Assembly: GCA_002551355.1 (NCBI GenBank)
Contig: NTHE01000032.1
Span: 1 to 64,000, forward strand
Direction of reading: 5' to 3'
From: Streptomyces sp. man185
Lineage (GTDB): Bacteria > Actinomycetota > Actinomycetes > Streptomycetales > Streptomycetaceae
DNA length: 64,000 nucleotides
The notes beneath the pieces were generated by a model. That model saw only the letters and a list, made by a program, of their open reading frames with translations, made no database searches and was not told the DNA's origin. This document shows positions 51,157 through 60,014 of this stretch, one piece after another (positions within the stretch are counted from its first letter, which is position 1; each line of letters starts with the position of its first letter). The translations under genes were made by a program, and so were the position numbers.

Positions 51157-51166
51157 AGAACGTTCT
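51157..51166. promoter_or_regulatory. CG-centred LacI-type operator before the binding-protein gene
   Basis: AGAACGTTCT is a perfect palindrome; TGGAGAACGTTCTACA around it keeps outer TG/CA. It lies 88 bp upstream of the GTG at 51255 in the divergent promoter and shows the central CG typical of LacI-family operators. Confidence 0.6.
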
Positions 51167-51254
51167 ACACGACTCCGTTCTCTCAGCGGCCGCCCCACCG
51201 CCGCCCTGCGCCTGCTCGGCGCCCCCTCTCCTTCACGATCCCTGGGAGTCACCA

Positions 51255-52565
51255 GTGCCCCATCGCATGATCCGCGCCCGCCGTACTCGTCTGACCTTCT
51301 TCTCTGCCGGCGTCACCTCCCTGGCCCTTCTCGCTTCCGCTTGCGGCGGCGGTGGCACCTCCGCGGCACCCAAGGAGTTCAAGTACCTCAGCGTCACCGA
51401 GAACACGACCACCAGAACGGCACTGATGAAGCTCTCCAAGGGCTCCTGCAAGGCCGAGAACGACGCCCTGCCGCTGAAGGTCGAAACCGTGCCTCAGGCG
51501 AGTCTGGACCAGAAGCTCCAGCTGCTCGCGGGCCAGGACGCGCTGCCCGCCCAGTTCGCCGCCGGCAATGCGCCCGCGCTCACCAAGCAGCTGGCCGAGT
51601 CCGGCAAGGTGGCCAACCTGGATCTCGAACTCGAGCGGCTCGGCGTCTTCGACGATCTCGAGCCCGCTGCCGTCTCCACCATCAAGGCCCTGTACGACGG
51701 CAAGGTGCAGACGCTGCCCTACGAGTACAACATCGAGGGAATCTTCTACAACAAGAAGATTTTCAAGGAGAAGGGTATCGAGGTCCCCGGCACCTGGGAC
51801 GAATTGATCGCGGCCTCGGACAAGCTCAACAACAAGGGCGTCCAGCCCTTCGCCGCCTCCGGCCAGCAGGGCTGGCCGATCACCCGCCTCATCAGCGGGT
51901 ACCTCTACCGGAGCCTTGGCCCCGGCGCCCTGGACGACGTCAACACCGGCCTCGCCCAGCTGACCGAGCCCGAGTACGTCAAGGCCGCCGAGGAGATCGC
52001 TGCCCTCGGCAAGAAGGGCTACTTCGGCAAGGGTGTCGGCTCCATCGACTACGACACGGCGATGAACCAGTTCCTCACCGGCAAGTCCGCCATGTTCTAC
52101 ATGGGCAGCTGGGCCCTGGCCAACATCTCCGACCCCAAGCAGAACAAGGTCGGCGCCGACAACGTCGGCTTCATGCCTTTCCCCGCCGTCACCGGCGGCG
52201 CCGGCTCCGCCGACCAGTACCCCTCCAACGTGGGCCTGGCCGTCACCCTCGGCTCGAAGAACTTCGACAAGAAGACCGACGCCTGGGTGCGCTGCATCGC
52301 CAAGAACTACGGCAGCACCGCGCTCAAAAACCACGGCTCCATCTCCGGCTTCAAGGTCAACACGCCGGTCAAGGACGCCAACGAGGTCACGACCACCGTA
52401 CGCAAGACGATCAGCTCCTCCCAGCAGAACGTCCTGTGGTTCGAAGCGCTCTTCAGCACCAAGGCGACCACGGCCAGCCAGACCAACGCCGCCGGACTCG
52501 TCACCGGCAGCGTGAGCCCCAAGCAGTTCATGGAGACCGTCCAGAGCGCACTCAAGAGCAAGTAG
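51255..52565 (+). CDS. CUT1 sugar-binding lipoprotein
   Basis: This 436-residue extracytoplasmic receptor has a signal ending in lipobox LASAC-GGGG. The mature protein is a large two-lobe binding protein of the CUT1 class: LAGQDALPAQFAAGNAPALT, LPYEYNIEGIFYNKKIFKEK, VPGTWDELIAASDKLNNKGV, MGSWALANISDPKQNKVGAD. The family binds oligosaccharides or glycosides rather than free pentoses. GTG 51255 (GGGAG 6 bp upstream) is preferred; ATG 51267 is possible. Followed after 92 bp by two permeases. Ligand probably a rhamnose-containing glycoside, by neighbourhood. Confidence 0.92.
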   Translation: MPHRMIRARRTRLTFFSAGVTSLALLASACGGGGTSAAPKEFKYLSVTENTTTRTALMKLSKGSCKAENDALPLKVETVPQASLDQKLQLLAGQDALPAQFAAGNAPALTKQLAESGKVANLDLELERLGVFDDLEPAAVSTIKALYDGKVQTLPYEYNIEGIFYNKKIFKEKGIEVPGTWDELIAASDKLNNKGVQPFAASGQQGWPITRLISGYLYRSLGPGALDDVNTGLAQLTEPEYVKAAEEIAALGKKGYFGKGVGSIDYDTAMNQFLTGKSAMFYMGSWALANISDPKQNKVGADNVGFMPFPAVTGGAGSADQYPSNVGLAVTLGSKNFDKKTDAWVRCIAKNYGSTALKNHGSISGFKVNTPVKDANEVTTTVRKTISSSQQNVLWFEALFSTKATTASQTNAAGLVTGSVSPKQFMETVQSALKSK

Positions 52566-52657
52566 AGCCCGGCCGACGGGCGGCTCGCCACCCGGCGGGC
52601 GAGCCGTCCCCCCGATGCCTGGCCGGCCCTCCACCTGAAACGAAGTGGACACCACTC

Positions 52658-53542
52658 ATGCACCGCGTACTCGGTGACCGCAGGGCGATCATGATCCTGC
52701 TCGGTCCCGCACTCCTCGTCTACACCCTGATCATGCTCGTCCCCACGGTGTGGTCGCTCGGGTACTCCTTCACCAAGGGCAACTCCATCGACGGCTTCAC
52801 CGGCAACGGTCTGGCCAACTTCACCAGGCTCTTCTCCGACCAAGCCGTCCACGACGCCCTCTGGTTCACCGTGAAGTACGCGGTCCTCGTCACCGTCGGC
52901 CAGGTCATCGCCGGCTACCTCCTGGCTCTGCTCTACGTCTTCTTCCTCAAGAAGGCGTCCGCGCTCATCCGCACCCTGGTCTTCTTCCCGGTCGTCCTGC
53001 CCACCGTCGCCGTCGGCCTGCTCTTCCAGAAGTTCTTCCAGGTCGCCCCCCAGACCGGCCCCGTCAACTCCCTGCTCAACACCTTCGGCCTGGAGTCCGT
53101 CGACTTCTTCGGCAGCGCGGGAAGCGCCTTCTGGGTGCTGGTCAGCATGGACATCTGGCGCTCCATGGGATTCTACGCCGTACTCCTGTTCGCCGGCCTC
53201 GTCGACATCCCCGACGAGGTCCTCGAATCAGCCCGCCTCGACGGCGCTTCCGGCCTTCGCCTCATTCGCCATATCGTCCTGCCGCTCTCCCTGCCGGTCC
53301 TCATGTCCTCCTTGATCTTCAGCATCAACGGCACCCTGAAAGTCTTCGACTCCGTCGTCGCCCTCACCAACGGCGGCCCCGGAACCGGCACCACCCCGCT
53401 GACCCTGTACATGTTCCAGACGTCGTTCACCTACAGCGAGTACGGCTACGGCAGCACCATCGCGCTGCTCCTCACCGTCGTCTGCCTTCTGGTGAGCCTG
53501 ACGGTCTACCGCGTCTCTCGACGCGACATCACGGAGGGCTGA
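52658..53542 (+). CDS. CUT1 sugar ABC permease 1 (MalF type)
   Basis: This 294-residue permease has six hydrophobic segments. The first, IMILLGPALLVYTLIMLVP, is at 11-29; NGLANFTRLFSDQAVHDALW marks the periplasmic start; the EAA loop is EVLESARLDGASGLRLIRHI (about 187-206), where it docks on the ATPase. The ending LTVVCLLVSLTVYRVSRRD is typical. No ATPase gene is in the locus, so a shared MsiK-type ATPase elsewhere is expected, as usual in Streptomyces. It is 5 bp before the second permease. Confidence 0.92.
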   Translation: MHRVLGDRRAIMILLGPALLVYTLIMLVPTVWSLGYSFTKGNSIDGFTGNGLANFTRLFSDQAVHDALWFTVKYAVLVTVGQVIAGYLLALLYVFFLKKASALIRTLVFFPVVLPTVAVGLLFQKFFQVAPQTGPVNSLLNTFGLESVDFFGSAGSAFWVLVSMDIWRSMGFYAVLLFAGLVDIPDEVLESARLDGASGLRLIRHIVLPLSLPVLMSSLIFSINGTLKVFDSVVALTNGGPGTGTTPLTLYMFQTSFTYSEYGYGSTIALLLTVVCLLVSLTVYRVSRRDITEG

Positions 53543-53547
53543 GCGTC

Positions 53548-54450
53548 ATGGCCATCGAAACCGCCCTCAAGCCCGCTTCGCCCGAACACAGGCGCACCAG
53601 ACTCCAGAACCGCAACTCCGTCCGCAAGGCGGGCGGCCGTCTCTGGATCAAGATCGCCGTAACCTTCCTGCTGGTCATCGAGGTCTACCCACTGATCTGG
53701 ATGTTCCTCACCTCGCTGAAGTCCAACAGCGACTACCTCAACAACTCCACCTGGAGCCTTCCCACCACCTGGGAATGGGGCAACTACACCGAAGCGTGGA
53801 CCACAGGAAACATCGGTCTCTATGTCCAGAACAGTCTGCTGGCCGTCGTCCCCGCCCTGGCCCTCATCCTGCTTCTTGGCACCGCGGCCGGATTCGCCCT
53901 GCAGATCATGGTCTGGAAGGGCCGAAGCCTGACCCTCCTGGTCTTTCTCGCAGGAATGATGGTTCCGCCGCAGATGATTCTGCTGCCCCTGTTCACCGTC
54001 TATTTCCAGGCCGGTCTCTCCGGGACCCTGTGGCCGCTCATCCTCACCTACACGGGCACGGGCCTCCCGTTGACCGTATTCATGATGGCCACCTATTACC
54101 GAACCGTGCCCCGAGAGCTGTTCGAAGCGGCAACTCTCGACGGGGCCGGGATCCTGCGTGCCTTCTGGACCATCAGCGTGCCGATGGTCCGCAACGCACT
54201 GCTCACGGTCGGGCTGGTGCAGTTCTTCTTCATCTGGAACGACCTCCTCATCGCCCTCACCTTCACCAACAGCCAGGATCTGCGCACCATCCAGGTCGGC
54301 CTGCTGAACTTCACCGGCGACTTCGGCGCCACCCAGTACGGCCCGCTGTTCGCGGCCATCTGCATCAACGTTTTCGGCACACTAGTGATCTACCTCTTCC
54401 TCAACCAGAAGGTCATGAAGGGCCTCACTTCAGGAGCGGTCAAGGGCTGA
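53548..54450 (+). CDS. CUT1 sugar ABC permease 2 (MalG type)
   Basis: This 300-residue partner permease has a 36-residue cytoplasmic N-terminus, six helices and the MalG-type EAA loop ELFEAATLDGAGILRAFWTI (about 190-209). VEVYPLIWMFLTSLKSNS is the first helix. Its ending FLNQKVMKGLTSGAVKG is classic for CUT1 MalG-like proteins. The GH78 gene follows after 44 bp on the same strand, so the transported glycoside is probably split inside the cell. Confidence 0.92.
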   Translation: MAIETALKPASPEHRRTRLQNRNSVRKAGGRLWIKIAVTFLLVIEVYPLIWMFLTSLKSNSDYLNNSTWSLPTTWEWGNYTEAWTTGNIGLYVQNSLLAVVPALALILLLGTAAGFALQIMVWKGRSLTLLVFLAGMMVPPQMILLPLFTVYFQAGLSGTLWPLILTYTGTGLPLTVFMMATYYRTVPRELFEAATLDGAGILRAFWTISVPMVRNALLTVGLVQFFFIWNDLLIALTFTNSQDLRTIQVGLLNFTGDFGATQYGPLFAAICINVFGTLVIYLFLNQKVMKGLTSGAVKG

Positions 54451-54494
54451 ATCACCCCTTCTCCTCACTCCCGAGCACACGAAAGGTCCCTTCC

Positions 54495-57071
54495 TTGCAG
54501 TCCCTCCAGCCTTCCCCGGTGCGCTTCGAGCATCTGCCGGACGGCCTCGGCATCGGTACCAGCTCGCCCCGCCTGTCCTGGACCTCCGCGCCCGAAGCCG
54601 GAGACCAGCACGCCTACGAAGTCGAGCTTCGCCGCGACGACCGGCTCCGCCGCACGGGCCGTATCACCGCACCCGACCACCTGCTCGTTCCTTGGCCCGA
54701 CGAACCGCTCAGCTCACGCGAGCGCGCCGCCGTGCGCGTGCGCACCTGGTCGACGGAAGGCGGCGCTCCCTCGCCGTGGAGTCGGCCCGCTGTCGTCGAG
54801 GCCGGCCTGTTCGAGCCGGGTGACTGGACCGCTCTCCCCGTCGGTGCCGCCTGGCAGGAGGACCCTGCAGCCGAACGCCGCCCGGCCCGCGTCCGTAAGC
54901 ACTTCCGGGCGGACGACAAGCCGGTCGAGCGCGCCCGGCTCTACATCACCGCCCATGGTCTGTACGAGGCGGAGATCAACGGGACCCGAGTCGGTGACGA
55001 AACCCTGGCACCCGGCTGGACCGTCTATCAACATCGTCTGCGCTACCGCACCTACGACGTCACCTCCCTCCTCACCTGCGGCACCAACACCATCGGCGCC
55101 TGGCTCGCGGACGGTTGGTACCGCGGCAAATACGGCTTCGACGGCGGCACACGCAACATCTACGGCACCGACCAGTCCCTCATAGCCCAACTCGAGATCA
55201 CCTACACCGACGGAACCAGCACGGTGGTCGCCACCGACCACACCTGGCACGCCGCCTTCGGCCCCATCCTGACCAGCGGCCTGTACGAAGGCGAGACGTT
55301 CGATGCCCGGCTGGACGACCCGCACTGGGCCACTCCGAGCGCGCCCCAGGACAGCTGGACACCCGTACGCGTCGGAAGCCGAGACCCCAGGACACTGGTC
55401 GCGCCCGAAGGTCCCCCGGTTCGGTGCACCCAGGAAATCGCCCCGGTGTCCGTCACCCGCACCTCCGACGGCCGGCACCTGCTCGACTTCGGGCAGAACC
55501 TGGTGGGCCGTCTACGGATCACCACCGATGGACCGGCCGGCGCCATCCTCACCTTCCGGCACGCAGAGGTCCTCCAGAGCGGAGAACTCGCCATCCTCCC
55601 CCTGCGCGAAGCACACTCCACGGACACCCTCGTCCTGCCGGGCAACGGTCCCTATACGTGGGAACCTCGCTTCACCCTCCACGGCTTTCGCTATGCCGAG
55701 ATAAGCGGCTGGCCCGGCGAGCTCGCCCCGCATGCCGTGACCGCGCGCGTCCACCACACGGACATGCGTCGCACGGGCTGGTTCGAGTGCAGCGATCCCC
55801 TGGTCAACCGCCTCCACGAGAACGTCCTGTGGAGCATGCGAGGCAACTTCGTCGACATCCCGACCGACTGCCCTCAGCGCGATGAGCGCCTTGGCTGGAC
55901 CGGAGACATCCAGGTCTTCACCCCCACCGCGAGCTTTCTCTACGACTGCGCCGGCATGCTCAACTCCTGGCTCACCGACGTGGGCAAGGAACAGCTGCCG
56001 GACGGCACCATTCCCTGGTACGTGCCGGTCATACCCGGCAATCCGATGTGGACCCCGATCCAGCCGGGAGCCGCCTGGGGGGACGTCGCCACCCTCACCC
56101 CCTGGGCCCTGTACCAGCGCTTCGGTGATCTCGAACTTCTACGGCGTCACTACCCCATGGCCAAGGCGTGGGTCGACCTCGTCGAGAAGCTCGCCGGCCC
56201 CGAGCGGCTCTGGAACACCGGTTTCCAACTAGGGGACTGGCTCGACCCGGCCGCCCCACCGGATGACCCCGCCGCCGGCCGCACCGACCGCCACCTCGTC
56301 GCCACCGCCTACTTCGCCCACTCCACCCGGCACCTCGCCCGTGCCGCCCAAGCGCTGGGTCGTACAGGCGAAACAGATCGGTACGACACACTCGCCGACG
56401 AAGTCACCACGGCGTTCCGACGACGCTACGCCCAACCCGACGGCCGCCTGTCGAGCGACAGCCCCACCGCGTACGCCATCGCCATCGTGTTCAACCTTCT
56501 TGAGACCCCACAGCGTGTGGTGGCAGGCGACCGTCTTGCCGAGCTCGTCCGCCAGGACGACGCGCGCATCGCCACAGGCTTCGTCGGGACCCCTCTCATC
56601 TGCGACGCCCTGACGGATACCGGCCACCTCGACAGCGCCTACCGTCTGCTCCTGCAGACCGAATGCCCGTCGTGGCTCTACCCCGTCACCATGGGCGCCA
56701 CCACCATCTGGGAACGCTGGGACAGTCTCCGCCCGGACGGAACCCTCAACCCAGGCGGCATGACCTCCTTCAATCACTACGCTCTCGGTGCGGTCGCCGA
56801 CTGGCTCCACCGAGTCGTCGGAGGCATCGAGGTCACAGCGCCGGGCGCTGCCACACTTGCCTTCCGACCCCGCCCCGGCGGCGGCATCACGTGGGCCCGC
56901 ACCCGCCATGAGACGCCCCACGGAACCGCCGCGATCTCCTGGCAAACCACTCCGGCCGGCATCAAGGCCCAGATCACCGTGCCCCCGAACTGCACAGCAC
57001 TCGCCGAGCTGCCGGGCTACGAAGCCCAAACCCTCGGGCCCGGCACGCACATATTTCCTTCAAGGAGATAG
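54495..57071 (+). CDS. Cytoplasmic GH78 alpha-L-rhamnosidase (858 aa)
   Basis: This 858-residue rhamnosidase has no signal peptide, in contrast to the secreted one at 9848. N-terminal beta domains (PVRFEHLPDGLGIGTSSPRL) lead to RARLYITAHGLYEAEINGTR, LDFGQNLVGRLRITTDGPAG, and the catalytic barrel with DERLGWTGD (Glu464) and TTIWERWDS (Glu740). The start is judged to be TTG 54495, since AAAGG lies 8 bp ahead; GTG 54519 lacks a site. It follows the importer by 44 bp and should act on imported rhamnosides. A hairpin follows at 57120. Confidence 0.92.
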   Translation: MQSLQPSPVRFEHLPDGLGIGTSSPRLSWTSAPEAGDQHAYEVELRRDDRLRRTGRITAPDHLLVPWPDEPLSSRERAAVRVRTWSTEGGAPSPWSRPAVVEAGLFEPGDWTALPVGAAWQEDPAAERRPARVRKHFRADDKPVERARLYITAHGLYEAEINGTRVGDETLAPGWTVYQHRLRYRTYDVTSLLTCGTNTIGAWLADGWYRGKYGFDGGTRNIYGTDQSLIAQLEITYTDGTSTVVATDHTWHAAFGPILTSGLYEGETFDARLDDPHWATPSAPQDSWTPVRVGSRDPRTLVAPEGPPVRCTQEIAPVSVTRTSDGRHLLDFGQNLVGRLRITTDGPAGAILTFRHAEVLQSGELAILPLREAHSTDTLVLPGNGPYTWEPRFTLHGFRYAEISGWPGELAPHAVTARVHHTDMRRTGWFECSDPLVNRLHENVLWSMRGNFVDIPTDCPQRDERLGWTGDIQVFTPTASFLYDCAGMLNSWLTDVGKEQLPDGTIPWYVPVIPGNPMWTPIQPGAAWGDVATLTPWALYQRFGDLELLRRHYPMAKAWVDLVEKLAGPERLWNTGFQLGDWLDPAAPPDDPAAGRTDRHLVATAYFAHSTRHLARAAQALGRTGETDRYDTLADEVTTAFRRRYAQPDGRLSSDSPTAYAIAIVFNLLETPQRVVAGDRLAELVRQDDARIATGFVGTPLICDALTDTGHLDSAYRLLLQTECPSWLYPVTMGATTIWERWDSLRPDGTLNPGGMTSFNHYALGAVADWLHRVVGGIEVTAPGAATLAFRPRPGGGITWARTRHETPHGTAAISWQTTPAGIKAQITVPPNCTALAELPGYEAQTLGPGTHIFPSRR

Positions 57072-57539
57072 CAGACTCGACTGAGCAGGCGCCGCAAAAG
57101 TTCCAGGCACCCTTGCTCGTGCCCGGCATGACTCCACCTTTCATGCCGGGCATTTGCGTGCCTTGAAAGGGTCACCTGCATCCATGAGGCGGATGGCCGT
57201 CATCTAAATTTCGTATGGATGCTTCACCAAAGCGTCAGCCAAGCAGTTGAGAAATTCCTCACCCTGCCGAAATTTTGAACATCCGCGCAGATCAGGGACG
57301 GCTCAGTGAATTCGCAATGCCTGAGGGGTTGACCAGAAACACTGAGAGCCATAGCTTTCCGAATCACACAAGGCGCCCAACCGTCGAGCCCTTGAAAAGT
57401 CCTCGGTAAGGGTCGCGGGACGCACAGACCCGCCCAGGACAGTAATTCGGATAAATCCTGACCGGCGAATTATCCGCCGGATGGCAACACCGACGTCGAC
57501 GGGTCCCCACCCCGCCGCCCCACTCCTCGGAGAGCCGCC
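57072..57539. other. Intergenic region before the GH3 gene
   Basis: 468 bp without a gene. It starts with the terminator at 57120-57152 and is notably richer in A/T than its surroundings. TGAGAAATTCCTCA (57248-57261) is a near-palindrome (12 of 14 positions) and could be an operator for GH3. The end carries the GH3 ribosome binding site GGAGAG. Confidence 0.6.
57120..57152 (+). terminator. Terminator after the importer-GH78 operon
   Basis: TGCCCGGCATG and CATGCCGGGCA form a perfect 11-bp stem with an 11-nt loop, followed by TTTG. It lies 49 bp after the GH78 stop and makes the GH3 gene a separate transcription unit. Confidence 0.8.
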
Positions 57540-60014
57540 GTGAACCGACGCACCTTCCTGTCCTCCGCCATCGCCACCGCACTCGCCGTCAGCATGGTCC
57601 CCACCGCCAACGGTCAGGCCATCGCCGCGACCGATCCCCGCGCCTTCGACCGCGCTGACGCTCTTCTCGCCCGGATGTCCGCTGCCGACAAGGACGCCCT
57701 CATCCGGTGCGACTTCGCCGCCCTCAGCCACCTCGGTATCCCCGCCCTCACCATGGTCGACGCCTCCGCCGGGCTGCGTGGCGAACAGAACGTCACCGCG
57801 TTCCCGGTCCCCCTCGCCCAGGCCGCCACCTTCGACGAGGACCTGACGCGCCGTATCGGGGTCGCCATCGGCACCGAGGGACGCGCCAAGGGGTACAACA
57901 GCCTTCTCGGGCCGACCATCGATCTGACGCGGACCTGGCACTTCGGGCGCCAGGCCGAGAGCCTGGGAGAAGACCCGCTCCTCGCGGGCCGCCTCGGCGC
58001 CGCCCTCACCACCGGCATGCAGAGCCGTCAGGTCACGGCCACGGTCAAGCACTTCGCGGCCTACACCCAGGAAGTGAACCGCTTCTTCAGCGACACCCTG
58101 GTGTCCGACCGCGCGATGCACGAGATCTACCAAGCGCCCTTCCGCCGCGTCATCGCCGCCGCGCCCACCACCTCGGTCATGATGGCCTATCCCAAGATCA
58201 ACGGGACCTTCGCCACCCAGAGCCCCACCCTCTTCAACGACGTCAAGTCCCGCCTCGGCCTTCAGGGTTACACCGTCCCTGACTTCTGGGCCGGCGACGA
58301 CCAGGTAGCCGCCGCCAAGGCGGGCATGGACCTCGCGGGGCTCGGCCCCGGCGGCGTCAAGCTCGTACCCGGCGAGGTCGCTCGCAGCGTGTCCACCGCA
58401 CGGCTCGACGATGCCGCACGCCGCATCCTCGTCACCATGTTCGCCAACGGCCTCGTGGACAACCCGGTCCCGGCACCGGCTCAAGACGTCAGCACCGCCG
58501 AACACAAGAGCCTCGCCCACGAAGCAGCCCTCGCCTCCACCGTGCTGCTGGCCAACCGTTCCTCAGCCCTGCCTCTGCCCACCAGGCTCAGGTCGCTCGC
58601 CGTCATCGGGCCCGCCGGAACCGACGCGCTCACCGGCGTCGCCGGCTCCACCTACGTCGACCCCGGCACCTGGACCACTCCCCTGCAGGCCATCAAGACC
58701 CGTGCAGGCAGCGGCATCACCGTCACCCACGCCCAAGGCACCACCGGCGACGTCCCCCTCAGCACCGTTCCCTCCAGCGTGCTGCACACCACCGGTAGAG
58801 CCCCCGGCCTCACCGGCCGCTACTACGCCTCCCCCGAGCCCACCGGCACACCCCTCACCACCCGCACCGACAGCGTCATCGACTTCACCAGCACTCCGGT
58901 CGACACCCTTCCCGCAGTCTGGTCCGCGACCTGGTCAGGCACGCTGACACCGACGCACAGCGGCCTGCACCGCTTCTCCCTCCTGGCCGCGGGCACCGCC
59001 ACCCTGAAGATCAACGGCGTCACCGTAGTCACCGGATCCCGTGGCACACGGCGCTTCTTCCTCGGCACTTACGACTATCCCCTCCAGGGCGCCATCGACC
59101 TGGCCGCGGGCAGAACCGTGTCAGTCGACCTCACCTACAGCAACGCCACCGCCGACCCCGGCACCAGCGGCCTCACCCTCGGCTGGCAGCCCGGCTCCCT
59201 GATACCGGCCGCCGTCCAGGCCGCCACCAAGGCCGAGGCCGCCGTCGTCTTCGTCAACCGCATCGCCGGTGAAGCCATGGACCACGAACAGCTCACCCTC
59301 CCCGCAGACCAGAACCAGCTCATCACCGCCGTCGCCGCCGCGAACTCCCGCACCATCGTCGTCCTGAACACGGACGGCCCCATCGCGATGCCCTGGCTGA
59401 ACGACGTCGAGGCCGTCATACAGACCTGGTACGGAGGCCGCGGCATGGGCACCGCCCTCGCGGCCGTCCTGTTCGGCGACAGCGACCCCTCGGGCAGGCT
59501 GCCCCTCACCTTCCCCACCGACGCCTCTCAAGGCCCCGGCACCACGGCGGCGACATACCCGGGCAAGAACGGCACCGTCTCCTACGACGAGGGAACCGCC
59601 ATCGGCTACCGCTACTACGACGCCAAGGGGCAGCAACCTCAGTTCCCCTTCGGGCACGGCCTCTCCTACACGACCTTCGCCCACGGCTCCCCAGAAGCCT
59701 CCTACAGCGCCGCCAGCAGGACCGTGACTCTCTCCGTCACCGTCACCAACAGCGGTACCCGCCCGGGCACCGAGGTCGTCCAGATCTACGCCACCCTCCC
59801 CACGACTGCGGCTGCCGAGGCGCGCCGACTCGTCGCTTTCCGTAAGACGACTCTCGCTCCCGGAGCCAGCCGGCGCCTCACCTTCACCATCCCCACCGAC
59901 GACCTCACCGTCTGGACATCCGGAACGTGGGCCTTGGTCCCCGGCCTCTACACCTTCGCGAGCGCCCGCAACTCCCGAGCTGTCACCGCGCAGAGAAACC
60001 TCACCATCGGCTGA
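57540..60014 (+). CDS. Secreted GH3 beta-glucosidase with PA14 insert
   Basis: This 824-residue glycosidase has a Tat-like signal MNRRTFLSSAIATALAVSMV ending near AIA-AT at about 30. The GH3 N-domain has SLGEDPLLAGRLGAALTTGM, VKHFAAYTQEVNRFFSDTLV and the nucleophile Asp248 in YTVPDFWAGDDQ. The second domain starts after 300; a PA14-like module (about 421-560, GLTGRYYASPEPTG onward) is inserted, as in GH3 enzymes acting on flavonoid or plant glucosides. A fibronectin-like end (VTVTNSGTRPGTEVVQIYA) closes it. GTG 57540 follows GGAGAG. It should remove glucose outside the cell. Confidence 0.92.
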   Translation: MNRRTFLSSAIATALAVSMVPTANGQAIAATDPRAFDRADALLARMSAADKDALIRCDFAALSHLGIPALTMVDASAGLRGEQNVTAFPVPLAQAATFDEDLTRRIGVAIGTEGRAKGYNSLLGPTIDLTRTWHFGRQAESLGEDPLLAGRLGAALTTGMQSRQVTATVKHFAAYTQEVNRFFSDTLVSDRAMHEIYQAPFRRVIAAAPTTSVMMAYPKINGTFATQSPTLFNDVKSRLGLQGYTVPDFWAGDDQVAAAKAGMDLAGLGPGGVKLVPGEVARSVSTARLDDAARRILVTMFANGLVDNPVPAPAQDVSTAEHKSLAHEAALASTVLLANRSSALPLPTRLRSLAVIGPAGTDALTGVAGSTYVDPGTWTTPLQAIKTRAGSGITVTHAQGTTGDVPLSTVPSSVLHTTGRAPGLTGRYYASPEPTGTPLTTRTDSVIDFTSTPVDTLPAVWSATWSGTLTPTHSGLHRFSLLAAGTATLKINGVTVVTGSRGTRRFFLGTYDYPLQGAIDLAAGRTVSVDLTYSNATADPGTSGLTLGWQPGSLIPAAVQAATKAEAAVVFVNRIAGEAMDHEQLTLPADQNQLITAVAAANSRTIVVLNTDGPIAMPWLNDVEAVIQTWYGGRGMGTALAAVLFGDSDPSGRLPLTFPTDASQGPGTTAATYPGKNGTVSYDEGTAIGYRYYDAKGQQPQFPFGHGLSYTTFAHGSPEASYSAASRTVTLSVTVTNSGTRPGTEVVQIYATLPTTAAAEARRLVAFRKTTLAPGASRRLTFTIPTDDLTVWTSGTWALVPGLYTFASARNSRAVTAQRNLTIG

